A stretch of DNA of 64,000 nt from Thioclava atlantica (GTDB taxonomy: Bacteria; Pseudomonadota; Alphaproteobacteria; Rhodobacterales; Rhodobacteraceae). The first letter of the stretch is position 1. Each line of letters starts with the position of its first letter. The stretch is taken from assembly GCF_000737065.1 (NCBI RefSeq), contig NZ_AQRC01000004.1, forward strand, positions 248,001-312,000. The letters are read 5' to 3'. Made by a program: the position numbers and the translations under genes. Below, in pieces: positions 9,100 to 19,496 of the stretch. The notes under the pieces are model-generated. The model worked only from the letters and a program-made list of their open reading frames with translations. It did no database searches and had not been told where the DNA came from.

Positions 9100-9181
9100 G
9101 GAAGGCTAGGAGCGCTTTCGGGCGCATCACCTTCTACCTCCCTGTTGGACTTTGGCCGAGCTTCGTCTCGGCCTTTTTTTT
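9100..9181 (+). ncRNA. Candidate small RNA, about 80 nt
   Basis: Between the LysR gene and the secreted-protein gene a promoter-like sequence is followed by a small hairpin (GCGC arms at 9112-9125), a single-stranded pyrimidine-rich linker containing ACCTCCCT (9136-9143), and a strong intrinsic terminator. The linker resembles the anti-Shine-Dalgarno end of 16S rRNA, as in the CUCCUCCC-type small RNAs known in alphaproteobacteria, but the arrangement does not match the CcsR family that I know. It could instead be merely the LysR 3' region, though the terminator lies 150 bases past the LysR stop. Confidence 0.4.
9154..9181 (+). terminator. Intrinsic terminator
   Basis: Perfect 7-bp stem GGCCGAG / CTCGGCC with a 6-base loop, followed by eight T residues. 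This is the strongest terminator in the window. It ends either the LysR transcript or the candidate small RNA. Confidence 0.9.
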
Positions 9182-9406
9182 ATTTCGCGCCCCAGGAACC
9201 GCCCCCGAACGCAGAGCGAGTGCCCGACGCACCCTGAGCGCGTGCGCACGCTACGCTGCGAGCGCGATCCGGTTCAGTTTTTTCGCGCGGCTCGCGGTCA
9301 CATTCTTTTCACTGAACAGATCCCCGGTGCGATCGGTTGAGCAGCCAGACGCCGCAATGGCGCAAACGGTTATGTGTCACGCCAATCGAAACGAAAGGAG
9401 TATGAC
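9182..9406. other. Non-coding leader with a wide inverted repeat
   Basis: Together with the small RNA region this makes about 400 bases without a protein gene. The only structure I see is a 7-bp inverted repeat, GTTCAGT (9272-9278) and ACTGAAC (9311-9317), 32 bases apart with T-rich inner flanks. It presumably contains the promoter of the secreted-protein gene downstream, but I cannot place -35/-10 boxes with confidence. Confidence 0.4.
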
Positions 9407-10000
9407 ATGACTGACAAGAAAATTCTCATCGCCGCCTCGACCCTCGTCGGCACCCTCGCCGCTGCAGGTTCGGCTTCCGCGCTCGATCTCGCGAAGATCC
9501 CGTCCACGAACGACAATAACGGTCAGTTCTACGGCATCGCCGACTACCGCAGCGGCATCGTTTCGCAAAAACAGACGTCGCAGGGCAATCCGCCGGTGCT
9601 GAGCGCCGCACGCGTGACGGCCGGGTCGGAGCAATACGGCCAGACCGACGTCAAGATGGGCAATGTCGATATGGCGGCCACCTCGAACGGCGCCGGCGCG
9701 ATCCCGGCCGAGAACCAGCTGAAGGCCCATGCCGGCATCGCCGACAACAAGACCGAGGCACAGGTCGACGACCAGGTGGTCACCGCGGACAATGCCGCCG
9801 TGGGCAGGATCGAGAAGGTCGTTCCGAATGCGAAGACCGACACGGTCTATGTTCGCACCTCGAACACGCTCGACACCACGGTCTCGGTCTTCAAGATCGA
9901 CGTCCCCAAAGGGGCCGTGCATGACGGCCAGGTCGATCTGAAGTGGAAGCTCTCGGAGCTGCTCGACGTTCTCGAGAAGCAGGTCGACATGCGCAGCTGA
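9407..10000 (+). CDS. Secreted protein, possible PRC-barrel-like domain
   Basis: Exported protein of unknown function, 197 aa. A clear Sec signal peptide covers about residues 1-24 (MTDKKILIAASTLVGTLAAA, cleavage after ASA). The mature part is polar. Its last 75 residues (NAAVGRIEKVVPNAKTDTVY onward) look like a PRC-barrel fold: a glycine-centred start, a central strand pair, then VPKGAV and a closing helix. The ATG at 9407 has AAAGGAG upstream, which excludes an earlier in-frame ATG at 9374. It is a single-gene unit ended by a terminator at 10026-10053. The domain call is a weak pattern match; the export signal is firm. Confidence 0.7.
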   Translation: MTDKKILIAASTLVGTLAAAGSASALDLAKIPSTNDNNGQFYGIADYRSGIVSQKQTSQGNPPVLSAARVTAGSEQYGQTDVKMGNVDMAATSNGAGAIPAENQLKAHAGIADNKTEAQVDDQVVTADNAAVGRIEKVVPNAKTDTVYVRTSNTLDTTVSVFKIDVPKGAVHDGQVDLKWKLSELLDVLEKQVDMRS

Positions 10001-10025
10001 TCGGCTGACAGGCCGCAAGACCGAA

Positions 10026-10053
10026 CGCGGGGCCTCCGGGCCTCGCGTTTTTT
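10026..10053 (+). terminator. Intrinsic terminator after the secreted-protein gene
   Basis: Nine-base stem CGCGGGGCC / GGCCTCGCG with one G-T pair, TCCG loop and a six-T tail, 26 bases after the stop codon. Confidence 0.85.
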
Positions 10054-10137
10054 ATTGCCGCAACGTCCGGCAATACCTTTCCCCCTTGCGAGGATTGGCC
10101 TAATAGGTGCGCCAAACCCGCTGCCCGGAGGACCCGC

Positions 10138-12300
<2,163 letters not shown>

Positions 12301-12308
12301 ACCGACCC

Positions 12309-12337
12309 GAGGGCGCGGCCCAATCGCGCCCTCTTTT
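12309..12337 (+). terminator. Intrinsic terminator after purL
   Basis: Perfect 9-bp stem GAGGGCGCG / CGCGCCCTC with a 7-base loop and a TTTT tail, starting 9 bases after the purL stop. Confidence 0.85.
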
Positions 12338-12441
12338 CCTGCGCGCCACGCGTCGCGCCACGCGCGTCCCACGCCCCCCATCCCCTTGCGACTTGCCGTC
12401 CGGGGACCTAGATTTGCCCCAAAGGACGAGGAGCCCTATTT

Positions 12442-12684
12442 ATGCCGATGGAAGCGCATGACATCGAAGCCCTGATCCGGGCGGAATTCCCCGATGCCAA
12501 GATCACGATCACCGACCTTGCGGGGGACGGCAACCATTGGGCAGCCGAGGTGATCGACGAGAGTTTCCGCGGCAAGAACCGCGTCCAGCAACAGCGCGCG
12601 GTCTATGCCGCGCTGAAGGGCGCGATGGACGGTCCGGACGGGGCGCTGCATGCGCTCGCGCTGACGACCAAAGCGCCCGATTGA
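12442..12684 (+). CDS. BolA family protein
   Basis: Small BolA-like protein (80 aa) that usually partners monothiol glutaredoxins in coordinating or transferring [2Fe-2S] clusters. The family core is visible as GDGNHWAAEVIDESFRGK followed by NRVQQQRAVYAAL, with His32 of the conserved H in the cluster-ligand region. The start at 12442 is placed 8 bases after GAGGAG. The glutaredoxin gene follows 43 bases downstream on the same strand, which supports a joint role in iron-sulfur or iron homeostasis. Confidence 0.9.
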   Translation: MPMEAHDIEALIRAEFPDAKITITDLAGDGNHWAAEVIDESFRGKNRVQQQRAVYAALKGAMDGPDGALHALALTTKAPD

Positions 12685-12727
12685 TGATGCACGCGCCCGA
12701 ATTCAGGGCGCAGAAAGGACCTGAGCT

Positions 12728-13087
12728 ATGAGCGCGCAAGACCAGATCAAACAGGACATCGCCGAGAACGACGTCGTTCTCTTCATGAAGGGCACCAAGG
12801 AGATGCCGCAATGCGGGTTCTCGAGCCGCGTCGCGGGCGTCCTGAACTTCATGGGCGTGACCTACAAGGATGTGAACGTGCTGGCCGATCAGGATATCCG
12901 CCAGGGCATCAAGGATTACTCGGACTGGCCGACCATTCCGCAGCTCTACGTCAAGGGCGAGTTCGTGGGCGGCTGCGACATCATCACCGAGATGACCCTT
13001 TCGGGTGAGCTCGACCAGCTCTTCGAGACCAAGGGCGTGACCTTCAACAAGGAAGCCGCCGAGCAGATCCGCGCCGCGAACGCCTGA
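12728..13087 (+). CDS. grxD: Monothiol glutaredoxin Grx4 type
   Basis: [2Fe-2S]-carrying monothiol glutaredoxin, 119 aa, with the active-site CGFS motif at Cys29 and the downstream WPTIPQLYVKGEFVGGCDI block that binds glutathione. The Shine-Dalgarno is AAAGGA. It is paired with the BolA gene just upstream, the common arrangement in alphaproteobacteria, and probably supplies clusters to other proteins rather than acting in thiol reduction. Confidence 0.95.
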   Translation: MSAQDQIKQDIAENDVVLFMKGTKEMPQCGFSSRVAGVLNFMGVTYKDVNVLADQDIRQGIKDYSDWPTIPQLYVKGEFVGGCDIITEMTLSGELDQLFETKGVTFNKEAAEQIRAANA

Positions 13088-13114
13088 CACCGGCCTCTTT
13101 CGAAGCTTGTTCGA

Positions 13115-13139
13115 CCCCGCCCCTGCCCGGGCGGGGTTT
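13115..13139 (+). terminator. Probable terminator after grxD
   Basis: Perfect 8-bp stem CCCCGCCC / GGGCGGGG with a 6-base loop, followed only by a short TTT run. The stem is strong but the tail is weak. Confidence 0.6.
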
Positions 13140-13269
13140 CCCATTTCGGACAGGCGGTGCAAGATGTCCGCGCGCATGCACGCGTTCCGCTGCGTCCGGT
13201 TTTGACCAAATGGTTGAATCGTGACCCGGCCTTCGCTAGCTTTCGGAAAGATTTTCAGTCGGACCCATC

Positions 13270-14238
13270 ATGGCTTCCCCAACATCCCATCCCTCCGTGC
13301 CGCGCAATCCCGGCATGCCGCTCAACCTCTCCTGGTTTGACCGGATCGCCGTCAACACGCCCGCCGCGCAGAACCGCGCGGCCCAGCTGACCACCCGGCG
13401 CTCGCTCAAGAAGGAGTGGCAGGCGGCCTGGCTCGTGAACGCGATCCGCTGCATCGACCTCACGACGCTGGCAGGCGACGATACCGAAGCCCGCGTGGCC
13501 CGGCTTTGTGCCAAGGCCAAGCGGCCGCTGGCCGATCACATCCTCGACGGGCTCGGGCTCGATCATGTCCAGACCGGCGCGGTCTGCGTCTACCCGACGA
13601 TGGTGCGCGCCGCGGTGCGTGCGCTCGACGGGACCGGCATCCCCGTCGCCTCGGTCGCGACGGGCTTCCCGGCGGGCCTGATGCCGATGAACCTGCGGCT
13701 GGCCGAAATCCTCTACGCCGTCGAGGAGGGCGCCGCCGAGATCGACATCGTCATCACCCGCGCCCATGTGCTCGAAGGCAACTGGCAGGCGCTCTACGAC
13801 GAGATCGCCGCGATGCGCGAGGCCTGTGGCGACGCGCATCTCAAGGCGATCCTTGCGACGGGCGAGCTTGGCTCGCTGCGCAATGTCTACAAGGCCTCGA
13901 TGGTCGCGATGCAGGCGGGCGCCGATTTCATCAAGACCTCGACCGGCAAGGAAGGCGTGAACGCCACCCTGCCCGTCAGCCTCACGATGGTCCGCGCACT
14001 GCGCGAATACGGCGCGCGCACGGGCTACAAGATCGGGTTCAAACCCGCAGGGGGCCTCAAGACCGCCAAGGACGCCCTCGCCTGGCAGATCCTGATGCGC
14101 GAGGAGATGGGCACCGAATGGCTCCAGCCGCACCTGTTCCGGATCGGCGCCTCCTCGCTTCTGGGCGATATCGAGCGTCAGCTCGAACACCATGTCACCG
14201 GGCGCTATGCGTCCTCGTCCCGCCACGCACTCGCCTGA
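13270..14238 (+). CDS. deoC: Deoxyribose-phosphate aldolase
   Basis: Cleaves 2-deoxyribose-5-phosphate to acetaldehyde and glyceraldehyde-3-phosphate in deoxynucleoside catabolism. 322 aa, with an N-terminal extension relative to the 250-residue E. coli type. The Schiff-base Lys222 lies in FIKTSTGK and the second catalytic Lys258 in GFKPAGG; Asp159 is in EIDIVI. It is followed 7 bases later by a large aldehyde dehydrogenase, which suggests that acetaldehyde is oxidised by the next gene product. Confidence 0.95.
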   Translation: MASPTSHPSVPRNPGMPLNLSWFDRIAVNTPAAQNRAAQLTTRRSLKKEWQAAWLVNAIRCIDLTTLAGDDTEARVARLCAKAKRPLADHILDGLGLDHVQTGAVCVYPTMVRAAVRALDGTGIPVASVATGFPAGLMPMNLRLAEILYAVEEGAAEIDIVITRAHVLEGNWQALYDEIAAMREACGDAHLKAILATGELGSLRNVYKASMVAMQAGADFIKTSTGKEGVNATLPVSLTMVRALREYGARTGYKIGFKPAGGLKTAKDALAWQILMREEMGTEWLQPHLFRIGASSLLGDIERQLEHHVTGRYASSSRHALA

Positions 14239-14245
14239 GGGAAAG

Positions 14246-16585
14246 ATGCCGACCGTGAAAGAGATCCTTGAGACGATGGATTATGGCCCCGCCCCTGAAA
14301 GCGCCTCGGAAGTGACCGCATGGTTGCAGGCGCGCGGGCGTTTCGGCCATTTCATCGATGGCAGCTTCACCGAGGCGGGAGAGACCTTCGTCTCCGAGAA
14401 CCCCGCGACGGGCGAGGCTCTGGCGCAGATCACCCAAGGGACCACGAAGGATATCGAGGTCGCGGTGAAGGCCGCCCGCAAGGCCGCGCCGAAATGGGCC
14501 GGGCTGTCAGGCCATGAGCGGGCGAAATACCTCTACGCGATCGCGCGCCATCTGCAAAAACGCGCGCGCTTCCTCGCCGTGCTGGAGACGCTCGACAACG
14601 GCAAGCCGATCCGCGAGAGCCGCGACATCGACATCCCGCTCGCGATCCGCCATTTCTACCACCATGCGGGCTGGGCGGAACTCGTCGCCGAGGAATTCCC
14701 GAACCACGCGCCCCACGGCGTCTGCGGCCAGATCATCCCGTGGAACTTCCCGCTGCTGATGCTGGCCTGGAAGGTGGCGCCGGCTCTCGCCGCGGGCAAC
14801 ACGGTGGTCCTCAAGCCCGCCGAGTTCACCTCGCTCACCGCGCTGGCCTTCGCCGAGATCTGTGCCGAGATTGGCCTGCCCAACGGTGTGGTGAACATCG
14901 TGACCGGCGACGGAGCCACCGGCGCTGCGCTGGTCGACGCGGAGGTGGACAAGATCGCCTTCACCGGCTCCACCGAGGTCGGCCGGATCATCCGCCGCGC
15001 CACGGCGGGCACCGGCAAGGCCCTGACGCTGGAACTGGGCGGCAAGTCGCCCTTCATCGTCTTCCCCGATGCCGATCTCGACGCGGCCGTCGAAGGCGTG
15101 GTCGACGCGATCTGGTTCAATCAGGGCCAGGTCTGCTGCGCGGGCTCGCGCATCCTCGTCTCCGAGGCCGTTGCGCAGGAATTCACCGCCCGCCTTACCG
15201 CCCGGCTGGGCAAGCTGCGTGTCGGCGATCCGCTCGACAAATGCACCGATATGGGCGCGATCGTGCATCCGACCCAGCTCGCGCGGATCCGCGACCTGGT
15301 GGCGCAGGGTGAAGCCGCGGGCGCGACGCTGATCCAGCCCGAGACGCAACTTCCCGCGAAAGGCTCGTTCTTCGCGCCCGGCCTCCTGACCGGTGCCGAG
15401 CCTGCGAACCCCGCCAGCGTCGAGGAGATCTTCGGCCCCGTCGCCACGCTCACCACCTTCCGCACGCCCTCCGAGGCCGTGCAGCTCGCCAATACCACGC
15501 GCTATGGCCTCTCCGCCTCGATCTGGTCGGAAAACGTGACGCTCGCGATGGATATCGCCGCGCAGGTGAAGGCGGGCGTGGTCTGGATCAACTGCACCAA
15601 CCAGTTTGACGCGGCCGCGGGCTTCGGCGGCATGCGCGAGAGCGGCTTCGGCCGCGAAGGCGGGCGCGAAGGGATGCTGGCCTATCTCAAGGTGCCGGAG
15701 CCGAAGAGAAAGCCCGAGACCAAGGCCACGGATTTCACGGCCCGGCCCTCGCCCGAGACGCCAAGCGCCGCCGCGATCGACCGCACGCCGAAGCTCTATA
15801 TCGGCGGCAAGCAGACCCGGCCCGACAGCGGGCAAAGCTACACGATCGCCGTGAAGGGTCGCGAGCTGGGCCTCGCGCCGCTGGGGTCGCGCAAGGATAT
15901 CCGCAACGCCGTGGAGGCCGCGCACAAGGCCTCCGGCTGGGGCAAGCAGACCGGCCATAACCGTGCGCAGGTGCTCTATTACATCGCCGAGAATCTAGCG
16001 GTGCGGGCAGAGGAATTCGCCGCACGGCTGAAAGAGGCCGGCCACGACCCGAAAGAGGCCGAGGCCACTGTGCGGCGTGCCTTCCACTACGCCGCCTGGG
16101 CGGACAAGTTCGACGGCGCGGTGAAATCGACGCAAAGCGCGAAGATCACCGTGGCGATGAACGAGCCCTGGGGCGTGATGGGCATCGCCTGCCCCGATGC
16201 CGCGCCGCTGCTGGGCTTCGCCTCGCTGGTTCTGCCCGCGATCGCGATGGGCAACCGCGTGGTGGCCGTCCCGGCCCAGTCGATGCCGCTTCTGGCGACC
16301 GATCTCTATCAGGTCTTCGACACGTCCGACCTGCCCAGCGGCGTGGTCAATATCGTCAGCGGTCCGCGCGACGAACTCGCGAAGACTCTGGCCCAGCACG
16401 ATGACGTCGCCGCCATGTGGTATTGCGGCTCCGCCGAGGGCCGCGCCATGGTCGAGGCCGAAAGCGCGGGGAACCTGAAAGCAAGCTGGGTGATGGAAAA
16501 CCGCGACTGGGCGGCCGCTCAGGGGCGCGAATTCCTGTCGCGCGCGACGCAGATCAAGACGATCTGGGTGCCTTACGGCGAGTAA
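14246..16585 (+). CDS. Two-module aldehyde dehydrogenase, second half degenerate
   Basis: 779 aa. The N-terminal module (about 35-490) is a complete NAD(P)-dependent aldehyde dehydrogenase with Glu263 in LELGGKS and catalytic Cys297 in GQVCCAG. After a linker at about 490-515, a second ALDH-like segment (about 515-779) keeps the coenzyme-binding half but lacks an ELGGKS motif and the catalytic-cysteine region, so it should be inactive and may be structural. The ATG at 14246 is preceded by GAGGGA and begins 7 bases after deoC. Inferred role: oxidation of the acetaldehyde released by DeoC. Such fused ALDHs next to deoC are known in Rhodobacteraceae. Confidence 0.88.
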   Translation: MPTVKEILETMDYGPAPESASEVTAWLQARGRFGHFIDGSFTEAGETFVSENPATGEALAQITQGTTKDIEVAVKAARKAAPKWAGLSGHERAKYLYAIARHLQKRARFLAVLETLDNGKPIRESRDIDIPLAIRHFYHHAGWAELVAEEFPNHAPHGVCGQIIPWNFPLLMLAWKVAPALAAGNTVVLKPAEFTSLTALAFAEICAEIGLPNGVVNIVTGDGATGAALVDAEVDKIAFTGSTEVGRIIRRATAGTGKALTLELGGKSPFIVFPDADLDAAVEGVVDAIWFNQGQVCCAGSRILVSEAVAQEFTARLTARLGKLRVGDPLDKCTDMGAIVHPTQLARIRDLVAQGEAAGATLIQPETQLPAKGSFFAPGLLTGAEPANPASVEEIFGPVATLTTFRTPSEAVQLANTTRYGLSASIWSENVTLAMDIAAQVKAGVVWINCTNQFDAAAGFGGMRESGFGREGGREGMLAYLKVPEPKRKPETKATDFTARPSPETPSAAAIDRTPKLYIGGKQTRPDSGQSYTIAVKGRELGLAPLGSRKDIRNAVEAAHKASGWGKQTGHNRAQVLYYIAENLAVRAEEFAARLKEAGHDPKEAEATVRRAFHYAAWADKFDGAVKSTQSAKITVAMNEPWGVMGIACPDAAPLLGFASLVLPAIAMGNRVVAVPAQSMPLLATDLYQVFDTSDLPSGVVNIVSGPRDELAKTLAQHDDVAAMWYCGSAEGRAMVEAESAGNLKASWVMENRDWAAAQGREFLSRATQIKTIWVPYGE

Positions 16586-16699
16586 GGGGGCGCTACCCCC
16601 TGCGTCGCCGGAGGATGATGATTGAAAGCCGAAGAGGGGGCTCTGCCCCCTCTGGCCTGCGGCCATTCACCCCCGGGATATTTCGTGCATTTGGAAGAG
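16586..16699 (+). repeat. Dispersed hairpin-tail repeat, copy A (long form)
   Basis: Two G5/C5 hairpins (GGGGGCGCTACCCCC at 16586-16600 and GGGGGCTCTGCCCCC near 16636-16650) are followed by the conserved CCCCCGGGATATTT core at 16670-16683 and a GGAAGAGG tail. It sits immediately after the aldehyde dehydrogenase stop. The linker between the hairpins resembles that of copy G (CCGGAGGA then a CCGA-ended segment), showing that the long form is a real unit. Confidence 0.75.
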
Positions 16700-16774
16700 G
16701 CGCGGGTTGTTCTCCCCGCTCTGGTTCAAAACCTCCAAGAGGGCGCGCCAGACCTGCGGCCGGTCTCTTGTCAC

Positions 16775-17398
16775 TCACTTTCGTCCGAAGAGCCGGTCGA
16801 ACCAGTTCCTCGCACCCTCTCCCGCATCGTCCCAGGCGTCTTCCGCGTCTTCGAGAAGCGGGTCGATCGAGCGTTCGCGGAACTGCCGCCACATCGCCCG
16901 GATCGTGAGCACCACGAGCGCAAGCAGGGTTAGGATGATGATATTGGCCCATGGGATGATCCGCGCATCCGGGCCCGGCACGACTTTCATTCCCACCGCA
17001 TTCGGATAGATCGTCAGCCAGCGCGAGCGCCAGCCATAGCGGGTGACCGAGACCCAGATCGGTTCCGCCTTGGTCGAGATGAGCGACTCCGCCTGCGCCT
17101 GAAGATCGGAACTGTCGAGCTTGAAATAGGGCGGCCAGCCCCAGCCGGTATCCTCGTTGCGAAACACCAGGGCCTTGCCGCTGGGCCGTACCGTGTTGAT
17201 GAAACGCACATCGCGGCTCGTCGCGCTCGCGGTGCCGACATCGGGCGCGGCCCAGAAGAGCGAATTCTCGCCGAAATCGACGCGCCGCACTTCGGTGCCC
17301 ACGACGCGCACGATGTCGTGGCGCGGCAGATCGTAGCTCAGGAAAACACCGACCACACCCACCAGCACCAGCCAGAAGCCCCATTTCAGGTATCGCAT
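16775..17398 (-). CDS. DUF1523 family membrane protein
   Basis: Protein of unknown function, 207 aa, recognised as DUF1523, a family largely restricted to alphaproteobacteria. A transmembrane segment at about residues 5-22 is followed by a periplasmic domain (with FWAAPDVGTAS and WGWPPYFKLDS landmarks), a second transmembrane segment near 150-166, and an acidic cytoplasmic tail. The ATG at 17398 has GAGGGTGAG upstream. It follows a small two-segment membrane protein by 7 bases, so the two are probably cotranscribed. Confidence 0.8.
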   Translation of the reverse strand: MRYLKWGFWLVLVGVVGVFLSYDLPRHDIVRVVGTEVRRVDFGENSLFWAAPDVGTASATSRDVRFINTVRPSGKALVFRNEDTGWGWPPYFKLDSSDLQAQAESLISTKAEPIWVSVTRYGWRSRWLTIYPNAVGMKVVPGPDARIIPWANIIILTLLALVVLTIRAMWRQFRERSIDPLLEDAEDAWDDAGEGARNWFDRLFGRK

Positions 17399-17405
17399 CT
17401 CACCC

Positions 17406-17684
17406 TCACGTGTAATTCATCAGGTAGACGACCAGCGCGATCAGCGTGATCGGCAGAATATAGACGAGCCAGATCAGCTTGCGCAGAAGGCTCTTTTCGT
17501 AGGCGCGCAACCCTTTCTCGACAAAGGCGTCGCGCGGGAGCTCGGCCCGACCCTCCGTGGCTGTCTCCTCCCAGTCCTCCTCGAGCGCCTCGCGCTTGAG
17601 CGAGCGCGCATAGATCCGCACCAGCCAGAACAGAAGCGTCAGGCCGATCAGCCCGAAGAGCACCAGTCGCGCCAAGCCCAGCAT
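17406..17684 (-). CDS. Small two-TM membrane protein
   Basis: Unrecognised 92-residue protein with two hydrophobic helices (about 3-23 and 69-89) joined by a charged, mostly acidic cytoplasmic or periplasmic loop. It lies directly upstream of the DUF1523 gene with a 7-base gap, so the two may act as a membrane pair. Coding potential is supported by the clean transmembrane pattern and operon spacing, not by any known family. Confidence 0.7.
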   Translation of the reverse strand: MLGLARLVLFGLIGLTLLFWLVRIYARSLKREALEEDWEETATEGRAELPRDAFVEKGLRAYEKSLLRKLIWLVYILPITLIALVVYLMNYT

Positions 17685-17790
17685 CCGATCCGCTCCCTAT
17701 CGCCTCTCGCAAGACTACGCGACCGTGGGCTCCGGGCAAGAGCGGTGCGCCTCAGGCGCCCATCTCAGCTGCCCATCTCAGCCAACGTTC

Positions 17791-18096
17791 TCAGCTCTTG
17801 CGCGCCGCGATCGCCAGCCGGATCAGCTTGATCGCGATCGCCGAGGCCGCGACCGGCACCAGCGCCAGCACATAGGTGGCCGCGAACATCACCCGCGGAG
17901 AATACCCGTTATGGCACACGCCCTCTTCCATGAAATGCATCACGAAGCCCGCACCGCAGGATGTGCCCGTCATGTAGAAGGCCGGCACAAGCATCCCCAC
18001 CGGCACCAGCGCAAGCAGTTTCGCCCATTCATATTTCGACAGCCAGCCGCCCACCGCGATGCAAAGCACCAGCGCGAAGCCCAGAAACAGGTTCAT
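17791..18096 (-). CDS. Small membrane protein
   Basis: Unrecognised 101-residue protein that is almost entirely hydrophobic. Three transmembrane segments are likely (about 3-18, 25-43 and 69-92), with a short loop between the last two containing two cysteines and a histidine (CGAGFVMHF and GVCHNG). The ATG at 18096 is supported by GGAGGGACGAG; a longer in-frame extension to 18168 has no Shine-Dalgarno and is rejected. It is divergent from the M20 amidohydrolase gene. Confidence 0.65.
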   Translation of the reverse strand: MNLFLGFALVLCIAVGGWLSKYEWAKLLALVPVGMLVPAFYMTGTSCGAGFVMHFMEEGVCHNGYSPRVMFAATYVLALVPVAASAIAIKLIRLAIAARKS

Positions 18097-18215
18097 CTCG
18101 TCCCTCCTGCCCCGGCCGCCCCGCCGGGTTTGTCCCCCGCAATATCGCGGCAGAGCCACGAAAGCCATGCGTTTTCCGCTTGGAGAGCGGGTCGGGGCGG
18201 CGCTAGCGTGACCTC

Positions 18216-19496
18216 ATGGACCTCGCCACCCGCCTCAAGCTCGAGATCGATCACCGCCGCGACGAGCTGTTCGCGCTGACCCGGGATCTGATCCGGATCC
18301 CGACGCTCAACCCGCCGGGGCGCAACTATCTCGAGATCTGCGAATGCCTTTCCGACCGGCTCGCCGCGCGCGGTTTCCAGACCGAGCTGATCCGCGCGCA
18401 TGACGCGCCCGGCGACAGCGACCGCTTCCCGCGCTGGAACATGGTCGCGCGGTTCGAGGGCGCACGACCCGGCGACTGCGTGCATTTCAACTCGCATCAC
18501 GACGTGGTCGCGGTCGGTCATGGCTGGACGCGCGATCCGTTCGGTGCCGAGATCGAGGGCGACCGGATCTATGGCCGCGGCGCCTGCGACATGAAAGGCG
18601 GGCTCGCGGCCTCCGTGATCGCCGTAGAGGCCTTCATCGCGGCCTGCCCCGATTTTGCCGGTGCGATCGAGATCTCGGCCACGGCGGATGAGGAAACCGG
18701 CGGCTATGGCGGGGTCGCCTATCTGGCAAGCCAGGGCCGCTTCGCGCCCGAACGCGTTCAGCATGTGATCATCCCCGAGCCCTTGCACAAGGACCAGATC
18801 TGCCTCGGCCATCGCGGCGTCTGGTGGGCCGAAATCGAGACGCAGGGAAGGATCGCCCATGGCTCGATGCCGTTTCTCGGCGATAGCGCGATCCGTCATA
18901 TGGGCGCAGTGCTCGCCGAGATGGAGGAAACGCTCTACCCGCTCCTGGCCGGCAAGCGCACCGAGATGCCGGTGATCCCTGAAGGCGCGCGGGCCTCGAC
19001 GCTGAACGTCAATTCGATCCATGGCGGCGAGCCGGAACAGGGGGCCGATTACACCGGACTTCCCGCCCCTTGCGTGGCCGATCGCTGCCGCATCGTGATC
19101 GACCGGCGGTTCCTGATCGAGGAGGAAATCGCGGAGGTGAAGGCGGAGATCACCGCGCTGATGGAGCGGGTGCGGGCGGGCCGACCCTCGTTCCGCTACG
19201 AGATCCGCGATCTCTTCGAGGTTCAGCCGACGATGACCGAACGTGACGCCCCGGTGGTTCGCTCAACCGCCGCTGCGATCGCGGCGGTTCTCGGCCGTGA
19301 GGCGCGTTACGTCGTCAGCCCCGGCACCTATGACCAGAAACATGTCGACCGGATCGGACGGCTGAAGAACTGCATCGCCTATGGTCCCGGGCTTCTGGAA
19401 CTGGCCCACCAGCCCGATGAATGGGTAGGGATCGAGGACATGGCCGACAGCGCCCAGGTCATGGCGCTCGTGCTGGCGGACTTGCTGGGGAGATAG
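18216..19496 (+). CDS. M20 family amidohydrolase (ArgE/DapE type)
   Basis: Zinc-dependent deacylase or desuccinylase, 426 aa, in the acetylornithine deacetylase/succinyl-diaminopimelate desuccinylase family. Metal-site motifs: H94-x-D96 in NSHHDVV, Asp125 in ACDMKGG, and the acidic pair at 159-160 in DEETGG. A dimerisation domain follows from about 205. The substrate cannot be told from sequence; ArgE and DapE reactions are both possible, as is an unrelated N-acyl amino acid. The gene ends inside a repeat element that faces a second copy. Confidence 0.85.
   Translation: MDLATRLKLEIDHRRDELFALTRDLIRIPTLNPPGRNYLEICECLSDRLAARGFQTELIRAHDAPGDSDRFPRWNMVARFEGARPGDCVHFNSHHDVVAVGHGWTRDPFGAEIEGDRIYGRGACDMKGGLAASVIAVEAFIAACPDFAGAIEISATADEETGGYGGVAYLASQGRFAPERVQHVIIPEPLHKDQICLGHRGVWWAEIETQGRIAHGSMPFLGDSAIRHMGAVLAEMEETLYPLLAGKRTEMPVIPEGARASTLNVNSIHGGEPEQGADYTGLPAPCVADRCRIVIDRRFLIEEEIAEVKAEITALMERVRAGRPSFRYEIRDLFEVQPTMTERDAPVVRSTAAAIAAVLGREARYVVSPGTYDQKHVDRIGRLKNCIAYGPGLLELAHQPDEWVGIEDMADSAQVMALVLADLLGR

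Noticed and set aside
14507-15958. A 483-codon minus-strand frame opposite the double ALDH
   Set aside because: Shadow of a conserved enzyme; no motif and no ribosome binding site.
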